Assembly: GCF_002954225.1 (NCBI RefSeq)
Contig: NZ_PPTH01000017.1
Coordinates: 67,311 to 131,310 of the forward strand
Source: Arthrobacter ruber
GTDB taxonomy: Bacteria; Actinomycetota; Actinomycetes; Actinomycetales; Micrococcaceae
DNA length: 64,000 bases
Reading direction: 5' to 3'
The translations under genes were made by a program, and so were the position numbers. Below the pieces are notes generated by a model. It had not been told where the DNA came from, ran no database searches, and saw nothing but the letters and a program-made list of their open reading frames with translations. Position 1 is the stretch's first letter; each line of letters opens with the position of its first letter. Below are positions 31,560 through 39,445 of the stretch, in pieces.

Positions 31560-32327
31560 CTAGGCCTGCGCCGGCTGGCCGTTGCTGGCCATCGTGCCCC
31601 CGTCCACCGGGAGCACGACGCCGGTGATGAAGCGGGCGTCGTCGCTCGCGAGGAAGGTGATGGCGGCGGCGACCTCCTCCGGCAGGCCGCCGCGGCCGAG
31701 CGCTATGCGGCCGGCGAACTCGTCGGACAGCTCGTGCGGGTCGCCGTCCTCGGTCGTGAGGTCCGTCCAGATGAAGCCCGGGGCCACGGCGTTGACGCGC
31801 ACCCCGTCCTTGCCGTGGTCCAGGGCGATGGCGCGCGTGAAGTTGCTGACCCCGCCCTTGGCGGCGTTGTACGCGCTCATGCGCCAGTCGGCGGCCACGC
31901 CGGACACCGAGGAGACGTTGACGATGCACCCCCTGCTCTCCAGCAGGTACTCCAGGGCGGCCTTCGTCCCGTAGAACACGCCGGAGAGGTCGGTCTCGAT
32001 GACGCGATGCCACTCCTCGACGCTCGTGTCCTGCACGGTGCCCTGCGTGATGGTGCCCGCGTTGTTCACGAGGACGTCGAGCCGCCCGTACCGCTGCACG
32101 GTCTCCTGCACCATGACGGCCACCTGACCGTAGTCCGAGGAGTCCGTGGTCACCGCCGTCGCCCGGTCCTCGGGCAGGGACGCGACGACGGCGTCGATCT
32201 TGTCCGCGACGGAATCCGTCAGGACCACCCGCGCCCCCTCGGCGACGAAGCGCCGCGCCGTCGCCTCCCCGATACCCGAACCGGCGCCCGTCACGATGAC
32301 GACCTTGTCCTCGAACCGCTGCTGCAT
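31560..32327 (-). CDS. Short-chain dehydrogenase/reductase
   Basis: 255 residues, classical SDR: cofactor motif GAGSGIG near the N-terminus, NNAG, catalytic Ser in VNVSSVSG, YxxxK in YNAAK, and a C-terminal FITGVVLPVDGG typical of oxidoreductases that act on alcohols or sugars. A Gly-rich turn followed by an acidic residue (LTDS) suggests NAD preference. ATG at 32327 has a GGGGG ribosome-binding site; a longer upstream extension is not family-like. A 63-residue gene lies 11 bp upstream on the same strand and is probably cotranscribed. Confidence 0.92.
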   Translation of the reverse strand: MQQRFEDKVVIVTGAGSGIGEATARRFVAEGARVVLTDSVADKIDAVVASLPEDRATAVTTDSSDYGQVAVMVQETVQRYGRLDVLVNNAGTITQGTVQDTSVEEWHRVIETDLSGVFYGTKAALEYLLESRGCIVNVSSVSGVAADWRMSAYNAAKGGVSNFTRAIALDHGKDGVRVNAVAPGFIWTDLTTEDGDPHELSDEFAGRIALGRGGLPEEVAAAITFLASDDARFITGVVLPVDGGTMASNGQPAQA

Positions 32328-32338
32328 GTCCACGCCCC

Positions 32339-32530
32339 CTAGTCCGTTGCTTCCGACTGGAGGTCGATGAACTGCCAGGCGTCGTCGTCGAGCCCGCCGT
32401 TGCCCGGTCCGCCCGCCTCGGTGACCGCCGTCCTCACGGACTCCGGCAGGTCCTCGGCACCGTTGTGCTCCCGGAGCCACTGCTTCGCGTCGATGTCCAC
32501 GCGTGTCCACCACTGCTCTACGGGGTCCAT
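32339..32530 (-). CDS. Small hypothetical protein (63 residues)
   Basis: It starts MDPVEQWWTRVDIDAKQWL, with a good GAGGAGCGAGG upstream of the ATG at 32530. The protein is acidic and tryptophan-rich in its first 20 residues, with a C-terminal DDDAWQFIDLQ. No known domain. It precedes the SDR by 11 bp and likely shares its transcript. Similar short proteins occur near stress genes in Arthrobacter-type genomes, but I cannot assign a role. Confidence 0.65.
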   Translation of the reverse strand: MDPVEQWWTRVDIDAKQWLREHNGAEDLPESVRTAVTEAGGPGNGGLDDDAWQFIDLQSEATD

Positions 32531-32668
32531 TGCCTCGCTCCTCTCGTTTCCTCCACCGTGGCATCGTGCCCGTCCATGCCGCAACAGGTGCATGCGCTCC
32601 ACGGAGGAGGCAGTACCTGCTAGCGGGTGTGCAGGGCCGGCCGCCGCGCAGGAGCACGAACCGGACAC

Positions 32669-32702
32669 GGGAAGGGAGGCACCGGCCGGTGCCTCCCTTC
32701 CC
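32669..32702 (-). terminator. Terminator after dps
   Basis: A perfect 17-bp inverted repeat with no unpaired loop bases (32669-32685 with 32686-32702), about 54 bp beyond the dps stop codon. It is followed on the plus strand by short tandem repeats. Confidence 0.75.
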
Positions 32703-32731
32703 GTCAGACCCCGTCAGACCCCCGTCAGATC
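32701..32731. repeat. Short tandem repeat of CCGTCAGACC
   Basis: CCGTCAGACC occurs twice back to back (32701-32710, 32711-32720) and a third time with one change and one inserted C (32722-32731). It overlaps the end of the dps terminator and is non-coding. Confidence 0.6.
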
Positions 32732-32756
32732 CCCGGTCGGGCGGGGGTACAGGGCG

Positions 32757-33251
32757 TCAGACCGTGGCGTGATCCGTGCCGACGGGCGTGACGACCTCGG
32801 CTGTCGGCTCCATGTTCTCGGCGTCGACCATCCACGCGTACTGCTCGAGCCGGGCGATGAAGCCGTGCAGCAGGTCGGCGGTGGTGGGATCCTCCTCGTC
32901 GATCTGGTCGTGGACCTCGCGCATGGTGTTCACGGCGGCGTTCAGCATGTTGACCACGAGGCCCACGGTGTCCCTGGTCGAGACGAGCCCGGCGGGGAAC
33001 GGCTGGATCTTGGTGCCCTCGGCGACGGCGACGCTGCGGCCGTCGGGGACGGCGTGCAGGGCGCGCATGCGCTCCGCCATCTCGTCGGCGAAGGTGCGGG
33101 CGTCGTCGATGATCTCGTCCAGCTGCAGGTGGAGGTCACGGAAGTTCTTGCCGACCACGTTCCAGTGGGCCTGCTTGCCCTGCAGGTGCAGTTCGATGAG
33201 GTCGACCAGCACGGCCTGCATGTTGTCCGTCAGGGTGGGTGAAGCCTTCAT
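32757..33251 (-). CDS. dps: Dps-family ferroxidase (DNA-protection protein)
   Basis: 164 residues, ferritin-like four-helix bundle. The Dps ferroxidase motif is visible as HLQGKQAHWNVVGKNFRDLHLQLDEIIDD, with the conserved His, Trp, Asp and Glu. Dps dodecamers store iron, consume peroxide and protect DNA. The N-terminus is short and lacks a long basic tail, so DNA binding is probably weak or uses another surface. ATG at 33251 has GGAGGATTC upstream. A divergent SRPBCC gene shares the 198-bp promoter region. Confidence 0.93.
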   Translation of the reverse strand: MKASPTLTDNMQAVLVDLIELHLQGKQAHWNVVGKNFRDLHLQLDEIIDDARTFADEMAERMRALHAVPDGRSVAVAEGTKIQPFPAGLVSTRDTVGLVVNMLNAAVNTMREVHDQIDEEDPTTADLLHGFIARLEQYAWMVDAENMEPTAEVVTPVGTDHATV

Positions 33252-33449
33252 GAATCCTCCAGTGCTCGATTTCCTGCTCCAGGCGGGGTCCGGACACACC
33301 GATTCCCGCCGGATGGACTCCTTTCACCCTAGACCCGCGCGTTGGTCAATTCCACCGGATCTGCATACGCTAAGGGGACTTATGGTTAGCCGTGCCGCAT
33401 TCCCGATCAGGGGTGGTAACGGCGCCGGAGTCTCTACGAGGAGGAACCT

Positions 33450-33995
33450 TTGGCTTCAGTGCAGGAATCTATCGACGTAGCAGTACCGGTGAGCACGGCC
33501 TACAACCAGTGGACCCAGTTCGAGAGCTTCCCGCAGTTCATGGGGGGCGTGGAGTCCATCACGCAGACCTCGGACACCCGGACGCACTGGGTGACGAGCA
33601 TCGGCGGCGTCCGGCGCGAGTTCGACGCCGAGATCACCGAGCAGCACCCGGACGAGCGTGTGGCCTGGAAGAGCACCGACGGCGAGTCCCATGCCGGCGT
33701 GGTGACCTTCCACCGCCTCGACGCGACCACCACGCGGCTCATGGTGCAGATCGACTGGCACCCCGAGACCTTCACGGAGAAGATCGGCGCCGTGGTGAAC
33801 GCCGACTCCGCGCAGGTGAAGGGCGACCTCAAGAGGTTCAAGCAGTTCATCGAGAAGAGCGGCGGGGAGACCGGCGCCTGGCGCGGGAACGTCGACGCCC
33901 CGCCGACGGGTGGCGGGGACGCCACGCCGGCGAACGATGCGCTGCCGGACACGTCCACGAACGACCCCGACTCGGGCGGACCGCGCGTCGGCTGA
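33450..33995 (+). CDS. SRPBCC-family (cyclase/dehydrase-type) protein
   Basis: 181 residues, starting with TTG after GAGGAA at 33441. The START-like fold is indicated by VQESIDVAVPVSTAYNQW, FESFPQFMGGVESI and FKQFIE near the end of the domain (about residue 140). A 40-residue disordered tail rich in Gly, Asp and Pro follows. Proteins of this type with the PQFM motif are common in actinobacteria and often linked to stress genes; ligand unknown. It is divergent from dps and ends at a hairpin. Confidence 0.85.
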   Translation: MASVQESIDVAVPVSTAYNQWTQFESFPQFMGGVESITQTSDTRTHWVTSIGGVRREFDAEITEQHPDERVAWKSTDGESHAGVVTFHRLDATTTRLMVQIDWHPETFTEKIGAVVNADSAQVKGDLKRFKQFIEKSGGETGAWRGNVDAPPTGGGDATPANDALPDTSTNDPDSGGPRVG

Positions 33996-34014
33996 CCCGC
34001 ACCCGAACGGCACT

Positions 34015-34046
34015 CGAGGCGGATCCCTTAGGGGGGGTCCGCCTCG
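34015..34046. terminator. Terminator between SRPBCC and pstS-type genes
   Basis: A GC-rich hairpin: CGAGGCGGATCCC at 34015-34027 pairs with GGGTCCGCCTCG-type sequence ending at 34046, with one mismatch. It lies between two convergent genes. Confidence 0.7.
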
Positions 34047-34053
34047 GGTCGTC

Positions 34054-35175
34054 CTAGGGGATGCGGCCCACCTCGATCGAGGCGATCGCCTCGGTGGCCT
34101 GTCGGGACAGGCCCGCCGAGATGGGTGAACTCTTCGCCGCCGCGGCAGCCTCGGCCTGCCCCTCGGCACTGACGGCGTACGTACCGAAGGCCCGGACGAC
34201 GACGGCGGTCGCCTCGTTCTCGTACCGCGCACAGTAGACGTGGTAGGACACCAGGACCAGAGGGTAGACGCCCGGCGCGGTGGTGGTGCGGTCGAGGTCG
34301 AGCGCGAGATCGTACTCCTGGCGGCCGGGGACGCGGGCCGCGAGATCGACGGCGGCGGCGGCCGCCTCGGAGCTCACCGGGACGTACGTGTCCCCGACCC
34401 GGAGGGCCACGCGCCCGAGCGGGTCCCCCACGGCGGAATCGTCGGCATAGGTGACGGCCCCCACCGTGCCGGCGACCGTGGTGACCACGCCGGCGTTGCC
34501 CTTGGCGTTCTCGTTCTCCAGGTCCGCCGGCCACATCCCGTCGGGCTCCTCCGGCCAGGCCTCGGGTGCCACCGCGTGCAGGTAGTCCGTGAAGTTCTCG
34601 GTGGTGCCGGAGTCGTCGGACCGGCTCACGGCCGAGATGGGCCGGGCGGGGAGTTCCACGCCGGGGTTCTGGGCCGCGATCGCGGGATCGTTCCACATCG
34701 CGATCTCCCCGCGGAACATCCGGGCCACGGTCGCGGCATCGAGGTCCAGGGCTTCGATACCGGGCAGGTTGAACGCCACGCTGATGGGGGAGACGTAGGC
34801 CGGGATGTTGAAGGCGCCACCCGGACCGCACACCTCCGTGGACTCGGCACGCTCCTCGTCGTCGAGGTAGGCGTCCGATCCGGCGAAGCCCACGGCGCCG
34901 GCCAGCAGCGCACCGCGGCCGGCTCCCGAGCCGTCAGGCGAGTACTGCACCTGCGCCCGCGGGTAGAGGGCGGCGAATCCCGAGCGCCATGCGTCCATGG
35001 CCGGTCCCTGCGCGGAGGACCCGGAGGCGGTCACCGCTCCCTGCAGGCTCGTGTCCCCGCGCTGCGCCGCTGCTTCCTGCTCGGCACCCAGAGGGTAGTC
35101 CGAGCCACAGGCCGTGAGACCGAGGACGACGGCGAGGGACAGGGACGGTACGGCACGGCTTCTCACCCCAGCCAC
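34054..35175 (-). CDS. pstS: PstS-like phosphate-binding lipoprotein
   Basis: 373 residues. The lipobox LTAC has its cysteine near residue 23. The periplasmic binding fold carries TASGSSAQGPAM, QVQYSPDGSGAGR, GFAGSDAYL and SRSDDSGTTENF, the PstS phosphate loops. It would deliver phosphate to a PstCAB permease. No pst permease genes are nearby, so this is an orphan or extra copy. GTG at 35175 lacks a ribosome-binding site but has TGTAAC about 7 bp upstream, hinting at a leaderless transcript. Confidence 0.88.
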   Translation of the reverse strand: MAGVRSRAVPSLSLAVVLGLTACGSDYPLGAEQEAAAQRGDTSLQGAVTASGSSAQGPAMDAWRSGFAALYPRAQVQYSPDGSGAGRGALLAGAVGFAGSDAYLDDEERAESTEVCGPGGAFNIPAYVSPISVAFNLPGIEALDLDAATVARMFRGEIAMWNDPAIAAQNPGVELPARPISAVSRSDDSGTTENFTDYLHAVAPEAWPEEPDGMWPADLENENAKGNAGVVTTVAGTVGAVTYADDSAVGDPLGRVALRVGDTYVPVSSEAAAAAVDLAARVPGRQEYDLALDLDRTTTAPGVYPLVLVSYHVYCARYENEATAVVVRAFGTYAVSAEGQAEAAAAAKSSPISAGLSRQATEAIASIEVGRIP

Positions 35176-35246
35176 GTTACAGGTGGCGGAGGGGTGAACC
35201 TCAGGTGGACAGCAGGTGAACCCGCTGATCCGGTCCCGGGGTCAGC

Positions 35247-35468
35247 TCACCCGCGCCGCAGGCGGTAGCCGTCGCCCCGGTGCACGAGCCGGCGGCCACC
35301 ACCGTCGTCGAGCTGGATCCACACCACGGAGGCGTCATCGGTCCTCATGTCCAGCACGCCGCACAGTTGCGTCCCTGCCGGGTGCTGGAAGGTGATCTGC
35401 TCGCCGCGCTTGAAGCCCGACCAGTCCTGGACGTCGTCAGTGCTGACCGGGGTGAGGGGGGCATTCAT
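35247..35468 (-). CDS. Small hypothetical protein (73 residues)
   Basis: It starts MNAPLTPVSTDDVQDWSGF. The rest looks like a small beta-barrel: GEQITFQHPAGTQLCGVLDM, VVWIQLDDGGGRRLVH, ending GDGYRLRRG. The spacing of hydrophobic strands suggests an SH3- or OB-like fold, but I recognise no family. It has an AGGCCCGCC stretch upstream and lies 71 bp upstream of pstS. Cytoplasmic, with no signal. Confidence 0.6.
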   Translation of the reverse strand: MNAPLTPVSTDDVQDWSGFKRGEQITFQHPAGTQLCGVLDMRTDDASVVWIQLDDGGGRRLVHRGDGYRLRRG

Positions 35469-35572
35469 GGCGGGCCTTTCGGAAGCAGTCCGGGATCTCC
35501 CACGCTAACGGGCGCTCCTGAACGTCGCATGAACGCGCGCTGAAGGTTGTGGTGTCCCTCACACCCTCCCGA

Positions 35573-36370
35573 TCAGAGCGTGCGCCAGTCCCCGCTGGTG
35601 AGGTGCGACCCCGCCTGCGGTCCCATGAGCAGCATCCCGCCGTCCACCACGAACGAGGCGCCGTTGACATAGCTGGAGGCCCCGGAGGCCAGGAAGGCGA
35701 CGACGTCGGCGATCTCCTCCGGTGCGCCCGGCCGGCCCACGGGGATCCCGGGGCGGTCCATGGTGCGGGGGTCCTCGTCGGCGGAGGCGTTCATCGGGGT
35801 GTTGATCTCCCCGGGAAGGACGGCGTTCGCGGTGATGCCCCGGTCCGCGAGCTCGAGCGCGATGGTGCGGATCAGCCCGCCGAGCCCGTGCTTGGAGGCG
35901 TCGTAGGCCGCTGAACCCACGCGCGGCTGCTCCTGGTGGACGCTGGTGACCGCGATGATGCGCCCGCCCCTGCCGCCGTCGATCATGTGCCGGGCGGCGC
36001 GCTGGATGCAGACGAAGGCGCCGTCGAGGTTCGCACCCATGGTGCCGCGCCAGGTGTCCCAGTCGGTCTCCATGAACATGGTGCCGCCGTTGACGCCCGC
36101 GTTGTTGACGAAGACGTCGAGGCCACCCAGCTCCTTCGCGAGCTGGTCGACGACGTCGCCGCACGCGGGCGCGTCGGTGGTGTCGAGCTGCGCGACGGCG
36201 GCCCGGACGCCCTTCTCGCGGACGAGGCGCGCGGTCTCCTCGGCGCCCTCCTGGTCGGAGTGCCAGGTGACGCCGACATCGCAGCCCGCCGCTGCGAGGG
36301 CGATGGCGGTGGCCCGGCCGATGCCGGAATCGGAGCCGGTGACGATTGCTTTGGTGGGGGTGAAGTCCAT
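35573..36370 (-). CDS. Short-chain dehydrogenase/reductase
   Basis: 265 residues. Cofactor motif GSDSGIGRA, then NNAGVNGG, a serine in AVTSVHQ, catalytic YxxxK as YDASK, and C-terminal SFVVDGGMLLMGPQ. This is the glucose-1-dehydrogenase/3-ketoacyl-reductase-like branch. The substrate is unknown. ATG at 36370. It is on the same strand as hsp20 but separated by a strong hairpin, so it probably has its own promoter. Confidence 0.9.
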   Translation of the reverse strand: MDFTPTKAIVTGSDSGIGRATAIALAAAGCDVGVTWHSDQEGAEETARLVREKGVRAAVAQLDTTDAPACGDVVDQLAKELGGLDVFVNNAGVNGGTMFMETDWDTWRGTMGANLDGAFVCIQRAARHMIDGGRGGRIIAVTSVHQEQPRVGSAAYDASKHGLGGLIRTIALELADRGITANAVLPGEINTPMNASADEDPRTMDRPGIPVGRPGAPEEIADVVAFLASGASSYVNGASFVVDGGMLLMGPQAGSHLTSGDWRTL

Positions 36371-36423
36371 GCCCCCATCCTTCGTGCCCGATGTGCGCCG
36401 CCGCAAGGGGGCCGTGGACCCGG

Positions 36424-36454
36424 AGCACCCCCGGGCCAGGAGCCCGGGGGTGCT
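36424..36454 (-). terminator. Terminator of hsp20
   Basis: A perfect 13-bp stem (36424-36436 with 36442-36454) and a CAGGA loop, 10 bp beyond the hsp20 stop codon. Confidence 0.85.
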
Positions 36455-36464
36455 GGTAGGGGGA

Positions 36465-36926
36465 TCAGGACTCGACGGCGCCCTGCGTGCCGGAGCCCTT
36501 GACGGCGCTGGACTGGACCGGCGTGGAGGCGTCGCCGCTGACGATCTCGATCTTGCGCGGCTTCGCGCGCTCGCTGACCGGGATCGCGACGCTCAGGACG
36601 CCGTTCTCGTAGCGGGCGGAGATGCCCTCGGTGTCGACGCCCTGGCCCAGACTGAGCTGGCGGAGGAACGAGCCGCTCTCGCGCTCGCGGGTCAGCCACT
36701 TGACGCCCTCGGCGCTGCGCAGCGTGCGCTCGGCGCGGATGGTCAGGAGCTGGCCGTCCACGTCGATGTCGACCGATCCGGGGTCGATGCCCGGAAGGTC
36801 CGCGGAGAGGATGTAGTGGTCCTTCTCGCGGTAGAGGTCCATCGGCATGAGGCGGAGCCCGGGACGGCTCTCCAGGAGGGCGCCGGCAACGCGGTCCAGC
36901 TCACGGAACGGATCGAATTTGGCCAC
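36465..36926 (-). CDS. hsp20: Hsp20/alpha-crystallin small heat-shock protein
   Basis: 153 residues from the GTG at 36926, which has AAGGAG 9 bp upstream; a longer reading from 37016 would run through regulatory DNA and is unlikely. The alpha-crystallin domain has LPGIDPGSVDIDVDGQLLTI, the EGVKWLTRERESGSFLRQ segment and the terminal IPVSERAKPRKIEI. It binds unfolding proteins without ATP. Upstream lie HAIR-like and CIRCE-like repeats, so heat-shock repression by HspR and HrcA is likely. Confidence 0.93.
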   Translation of the reverse strand: MAKFDPFRELDRVAGALLESRPGLRLMPMDLYREKDHYILSADLPGIDPGSVDIDVDGQLLTIRAERTLRSAEGVKWLTRERESGSFLRQLSLGQGVDTEGISARYENGVLSVAIPVSERAKPRKIEIVSGDASTPVQSSAVKGSGTQGAVES

Positions 36927-36977
36927 GGGAAACAACTCCTTCGCATATGCCACCGGAGAGGTGGAGGATTCCTGAAG

Positions 36978-36998
36978 GTTGAGCATCCTTCGCTCAAC
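36978..36998. promoter_or_regulatory. HAIR-like HspR operator upstream of hsp20
   Basis: An inverted repeat GTTGAGC-N7-GCTCAAC. The HspR element consensus is CTTGAGT-N7-ACTCAAG; the inner TTGAG and CTCAA cores and the 7-bp spacer match exactly, and the outer and inner edge bases differ. It lies 52 bp before the hsp20 start, downstream of the CIRCE-like site. Confidence 0.7.
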
Positions 36999-37009
36999 TA
37001 CGAAAAATG

Positions 37010-37036
37010 TTAGCACTCACCCTTGGAGAGTGCTAA
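37010..37036. promoter_or_regulatory. CIRCE element (HrcA operator)
   Basis: A perfect TTAGCACTC-N9-GAGTGCTAA inverted repeat, the standard HrcA binding site. On the minus strand it spans a possible promoter, with TTAGCA (37036-37031) as -35 and TAACAT (37012-37007) as -10, so HrcA would block hsp20 transcription. Confidence 0.95.
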
Positions 37037-37074
37037 GGATTTTCCTGTTCGCTTCCAACGAACACACCCTCATG

Positions 37075-37114
37075 CAGGAAGGCCCGCACCGATGCATCGG
37101 TACGGGCCTTCCTG
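37075..37114 (-). terminator. Terminator downstream of tRNA-Val
   Basis: A 19-bp stem with one mismatch (37075-37093 with 37096-37114), 25 nt beyond the tRNA-Val 3' end on the minus strand. Confidence 0.8.
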
Positions 37115-37139
37115 TGGCGCTGTCTCCAGCTGATCCTCG

Positions 37140-37213
37140 TGCCTGCGCGGGGCCTCGATCCCCGGGCCTTCCGCGTGTGAAGCGGATGCTCTACCAGACT
37201 GAGCTACACAGGC
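37140..37213 (-). tRNA. tRNA-Val (CAC)
   Basis: A 74-nt minus-strand cloverleaf. The acceptor GCCTGTG pairs with CGCAGGC (one wobble), the anticodon loop is TTCACAC (CAC) and the discriminator is A. The T-stem CGGGG/CCCCG encloses the loop ATCGAGG, where position 54 is A instead of the near-universal T. CCA is not encoded. Confidence 0.9.
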
Positions 37214-37394
37214 AACTGGTTCTCCAACAGCTTAGGGCATAGGGGCGCCGCGCCAAATTCCCCGGGATGCTCCTGGCCGATCCCGGGATGTCCGGGGGTA
37301 CGCGCTGGTCATGGCTCCGTCACCTCAGTAGCCTGAAGGAAAGCCTGCTGATCATCCGCTACCGCCGGTACGGCGACGACGAAGGGACCGCACC

Positions 37395-37646
37395 ATGGAC
37401 AACCAGGACCTGCTGCAGCGCATCCAGGCACTCGTTCAGGAGGAGCACGAGCTCCGCGAGCAGCCGCAGGACGCCGGCGCCGGCGAGGCGCACCAGGAGC
37501 ATACGGCGCGCCTGAGGAAGGTGGAGGAGGACCTCGACCAGTGCTGGGACCTGCTCCGCCAGCGCCGTGCGAAGGCCGACGCCGGGGAGAACCCCGCCGA
37601 CGCGGACGTGCGCCCCGTCAGCCAGGTCGAGGGATACCGCCAGTAG
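37395..37646 (+). CDS. DUF2630-family protein
   Basis: 83 residues, mostly charged helix: IQALVQEEHELREQ, then HTARLRKVEEDLDQCWDLLRQRRA, ending RPVSQVEGYRQ. The EEHELR and LDQCWDLLRQRRA signatures are those of DUF2630. Probably a small cytoplasmic helical-hairpin protein; no function known. ATG follows GAAGGGACC. It is a single gene between tRNA-Val and the Ku cluster. Confidence 0.88.
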   Translation: MDNQDLLQRIQALVQEEHELREQPQDAGAGEAHQEHTARLRKVEEDLDQCWDLLRQRRAKADAGENPADADVRPVSQVEGYRQ

Positions 37647-37724
37647 CGACGTCAGGGCGCGGTGCTATCGCGGTGCCCTCCGGTCAGCCCCGGCAGGTCG
37701 CCCGCGTCAGGGCCCGCACCCGCG

Positions 37725-37979
37725 TCAGCGGGCCTTCCGCAGCAGCCAGGAGAGCGTCAGGGACCCGGCGCTGCGCCGGAAGCCGCTCTGCCCGGAGATC
37801 ACCTCCAGCGCCGCCCAGACCGCGAGGCAGGCCGAGCTCGCGAGGCGGAGCCGCTCGCGGTTGCGTTCCTCGAGCGCCATGAAGGAGGCGGCGCCGAGCA
37901 GCGCCCACCCGAGGATCGGCGCGTTCGGTTTCAGCACGACGGTCTGGCGGCCGAGGCTGTCGGTGAGGAATCCCATCAT
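37725..37979 (-). CDS. Small two-helix membrane protein coupled to ku
   Basis: 84 residues starting MMGFLTDSLGRQTVVLKPNA. Two hydrophobic segments (about 20-37 and 47-62) are followed by a basic C-terminus (SWLLRKAR). The ATG overlaps the ku stop codon by 4 bp, indicating translational coupling. I recognise no family. A membrane protein tied to an end-joining gene is unexpected and its role is unknown. Confidence 0.65.
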   Translation of the reverse strand: MMGFLTDSLGRQTVVLKPNAPILGWALLGAASFMALEERNRERLRLASSACLAVWAALEVISGQSGFRRSAGSLTLSWLLRKAR

Positions 37980-38812
37980 GCGCCCTTCTTCTTGGAGGTG
38001 CCGGCGGCCTTCGTGCCGCCGGCCTTCTTCTCGCGGTTCTTCTCGACGCTGCGACGCAGGGCCTCCATGAGGTCGAGCACGTTGTCGTCGTCGTCGTCCT
38101 TGCTCACACCGAAGGTCTCCTCGGTGTCGATCGTGTCCCCCTTCTCGATCTTCGCGTCGATCAGGGTGCGCAGCTGCACCTGGTAGTCGTCACTGAAGCT
38201 CTCCGGGTCGAAATCGGTGGAGAAGGAGTCGACGAGGGCCGCGGACATCTGCTTCTCCTTCGCGGAGATGCGCACCTTCTCCTCGAGGGCGGGGAAGGAG
38301 GCCTCGCGCACCTCGTCGTCCCACAGCAGCGTCTGGAGCATGAGGACGTCCCCGCGGACACGCAGCGCGGCCAGCCGGCTCTTCTGCCGCAGGGAGAACT
38401 GCACGATCGCGGTGCGGTCCGTCTCCTCGAGCGTGCGCCGCAGCAGCACGTACGCCTTGGTCGAGGTGCTGTCCGGTTCGAGGTAGTACGAGCGGTCGAA
38501 CATGACCGGATCGATCTGGTCGCTCGGCACGAACTCCACCACCTCGATCTCCCTGCTCCTCTCCACCGGCAGGGACGAGAGGTCCTCCTCGGTCAGGACC
38601 ACGGTGTGCTCGCCGTCGTCGTACGCCTTGTCGATGTGCTTGAAGTCGACCACCTCGCCGCAGATCTCGCACCGCCGCTGGTAGCGGATCCGGCCGCCGT
38701 CCTCGTCGTGCACCTGGTGGAGGGGGATGTCGTGGTCCTCGGTGGCGCTGTAGACCTTGACCGGTACGTTGACCAGCCCGAACGCGACCGCACCCTTCCA
38801 GATGGCTCTCAT
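37976..38812 (-). CDS. ku: Non-homologous end-joining protein Ku
   Basis: 278 residues, bacterial Ku core: AIWKGAVAFGLVNVPVKVYSAT, RRCEICGEVVDFKHI with the Cys pair, and YYLEPD. The C-terminus has acidic KDDDDDN followed by a lysine-rich tail (KKAGGTKAAGTSKKKGA), as in actinobacterial Ku that binds DNA ends and recruits LigD. LigD is encoded about 600 bp away on the other strand, across an SRPBCC gene. The divergent intergenic stretch is only about 70 bp. Confidence 0.96.
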   Translation of the reverse strand: MRAIWKGAVAFGLVNVPVKVYSATEDHDIPLHQVHDEDGGRIRYQRRCEICGEVVDFKHIDKAYDDGEHTVVLTEEDLSSLPVERSREIEVVEFVPSDQIDPVMFDRSYYLEPDSTSTKAYVLLRRTLEETDRTAIVQFSLRQKSRLAALRVRGDVLMLQTLLWDDEVREASFPALEEKVRISAKEKQMSAALVDSFSTDFDPESFSDDYQVQLRTLIDAKIEKGDTIDTEETFGVSKDDDDDNVLDLMEALRRSVEKNREKKAGGTKAAGTSKKKGA

Positions 38813-38881
38813 GGGTCAAGTGAACACCAAGCAGGCTTAGCATGCCAGAGGGTCCGGGCCGCCCGCCCCTAGACTTGGGGG

Positions 38882-39376
38882 GTGACTTCCGAGACCGTAG
38901 AGCCCATCGTCAGCAAGACCACGAGCGACGACGGCGGCACCGTGCTGCGCCTGGAATTCCAGTTCGCGTTCCCTCCGACCGTGCTGTGGAAGCACCTGAC
39001 GGACGCCGACAAGCTGAAGTACTGGTTCCCCTGCGAGATGGAGTTCGAGCCGCGCAAGGACACGGAGATCCTGTTCCGGTACGCGGACCAGAAGCCCCTG
39101 CGCGGGACCGTCCTCGAGGCCGAGCGGCCGGGCGTGCTCGCCTACACCTGGGAGCGGGACAGCCTGCGCTGGGACCTCACGCGGACGGGCGACAACGGCA
39201 CGCAGCTCGTGCTGCTCCTGACACCGGGCAGCCCCCGGCACTCGGCCACCATGGCCGCCGGCTGGCACCTGACCATCGCCGGGCTCGACGACTTCCTCAA
39301 CAAGCGCAACCTCGGCCAGGACCCCTCGCTCTGGGACGTCTACGTGAACCGGTACCGCGAGCAGTTCGGGGACTGA
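38882..39376 (+). CDS. SRPBCC/AHSA1-like protein
   Basis: 164 residues. The AHSA1-type START fold is seen in VLWKHLTDADKLKYWFPCEM, VLEAERPGVLAYTW and MAAGWHLTIAGLDDFL. Such proteins bind hydrophobic ligands or act as co-chaperone-like modules; the ligand is unknown. GTG at 38882 starts just after GGGG. It lies between ku (divergent) and ligD (69 bp downstream) and may share the ligD transcript. Confidence 0.87.
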   Translation: MTSETVEPIVSKTTSDDGGTVLRLEFQFAFPPTVLWKHLTDADKLKYWFPCEMEFEPRKDTEILFRYADQKPLRGTVLEAERPGVLAYTWERDSLRWDLTRTGDNGTQLVLLLTPGSPRHSATMAAGWHLTIAGLDDFLNKRNLGQDPSLWDVYVNRYREQFGD

Positions 39377-39445
39377 CGAGGCCGGGCGGACCCGCCCGCG
39401 GAATCTTCGCTGGACCGCCACCGGCATCCGGTCGAGACTGGGGGC

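Noticed and set aside
32701-32731. Tandem CCGTCAGACC repeat as a mobile or regulatory element
   Set aside because: Only three short copies, next to a terminator; more likely local slippage.
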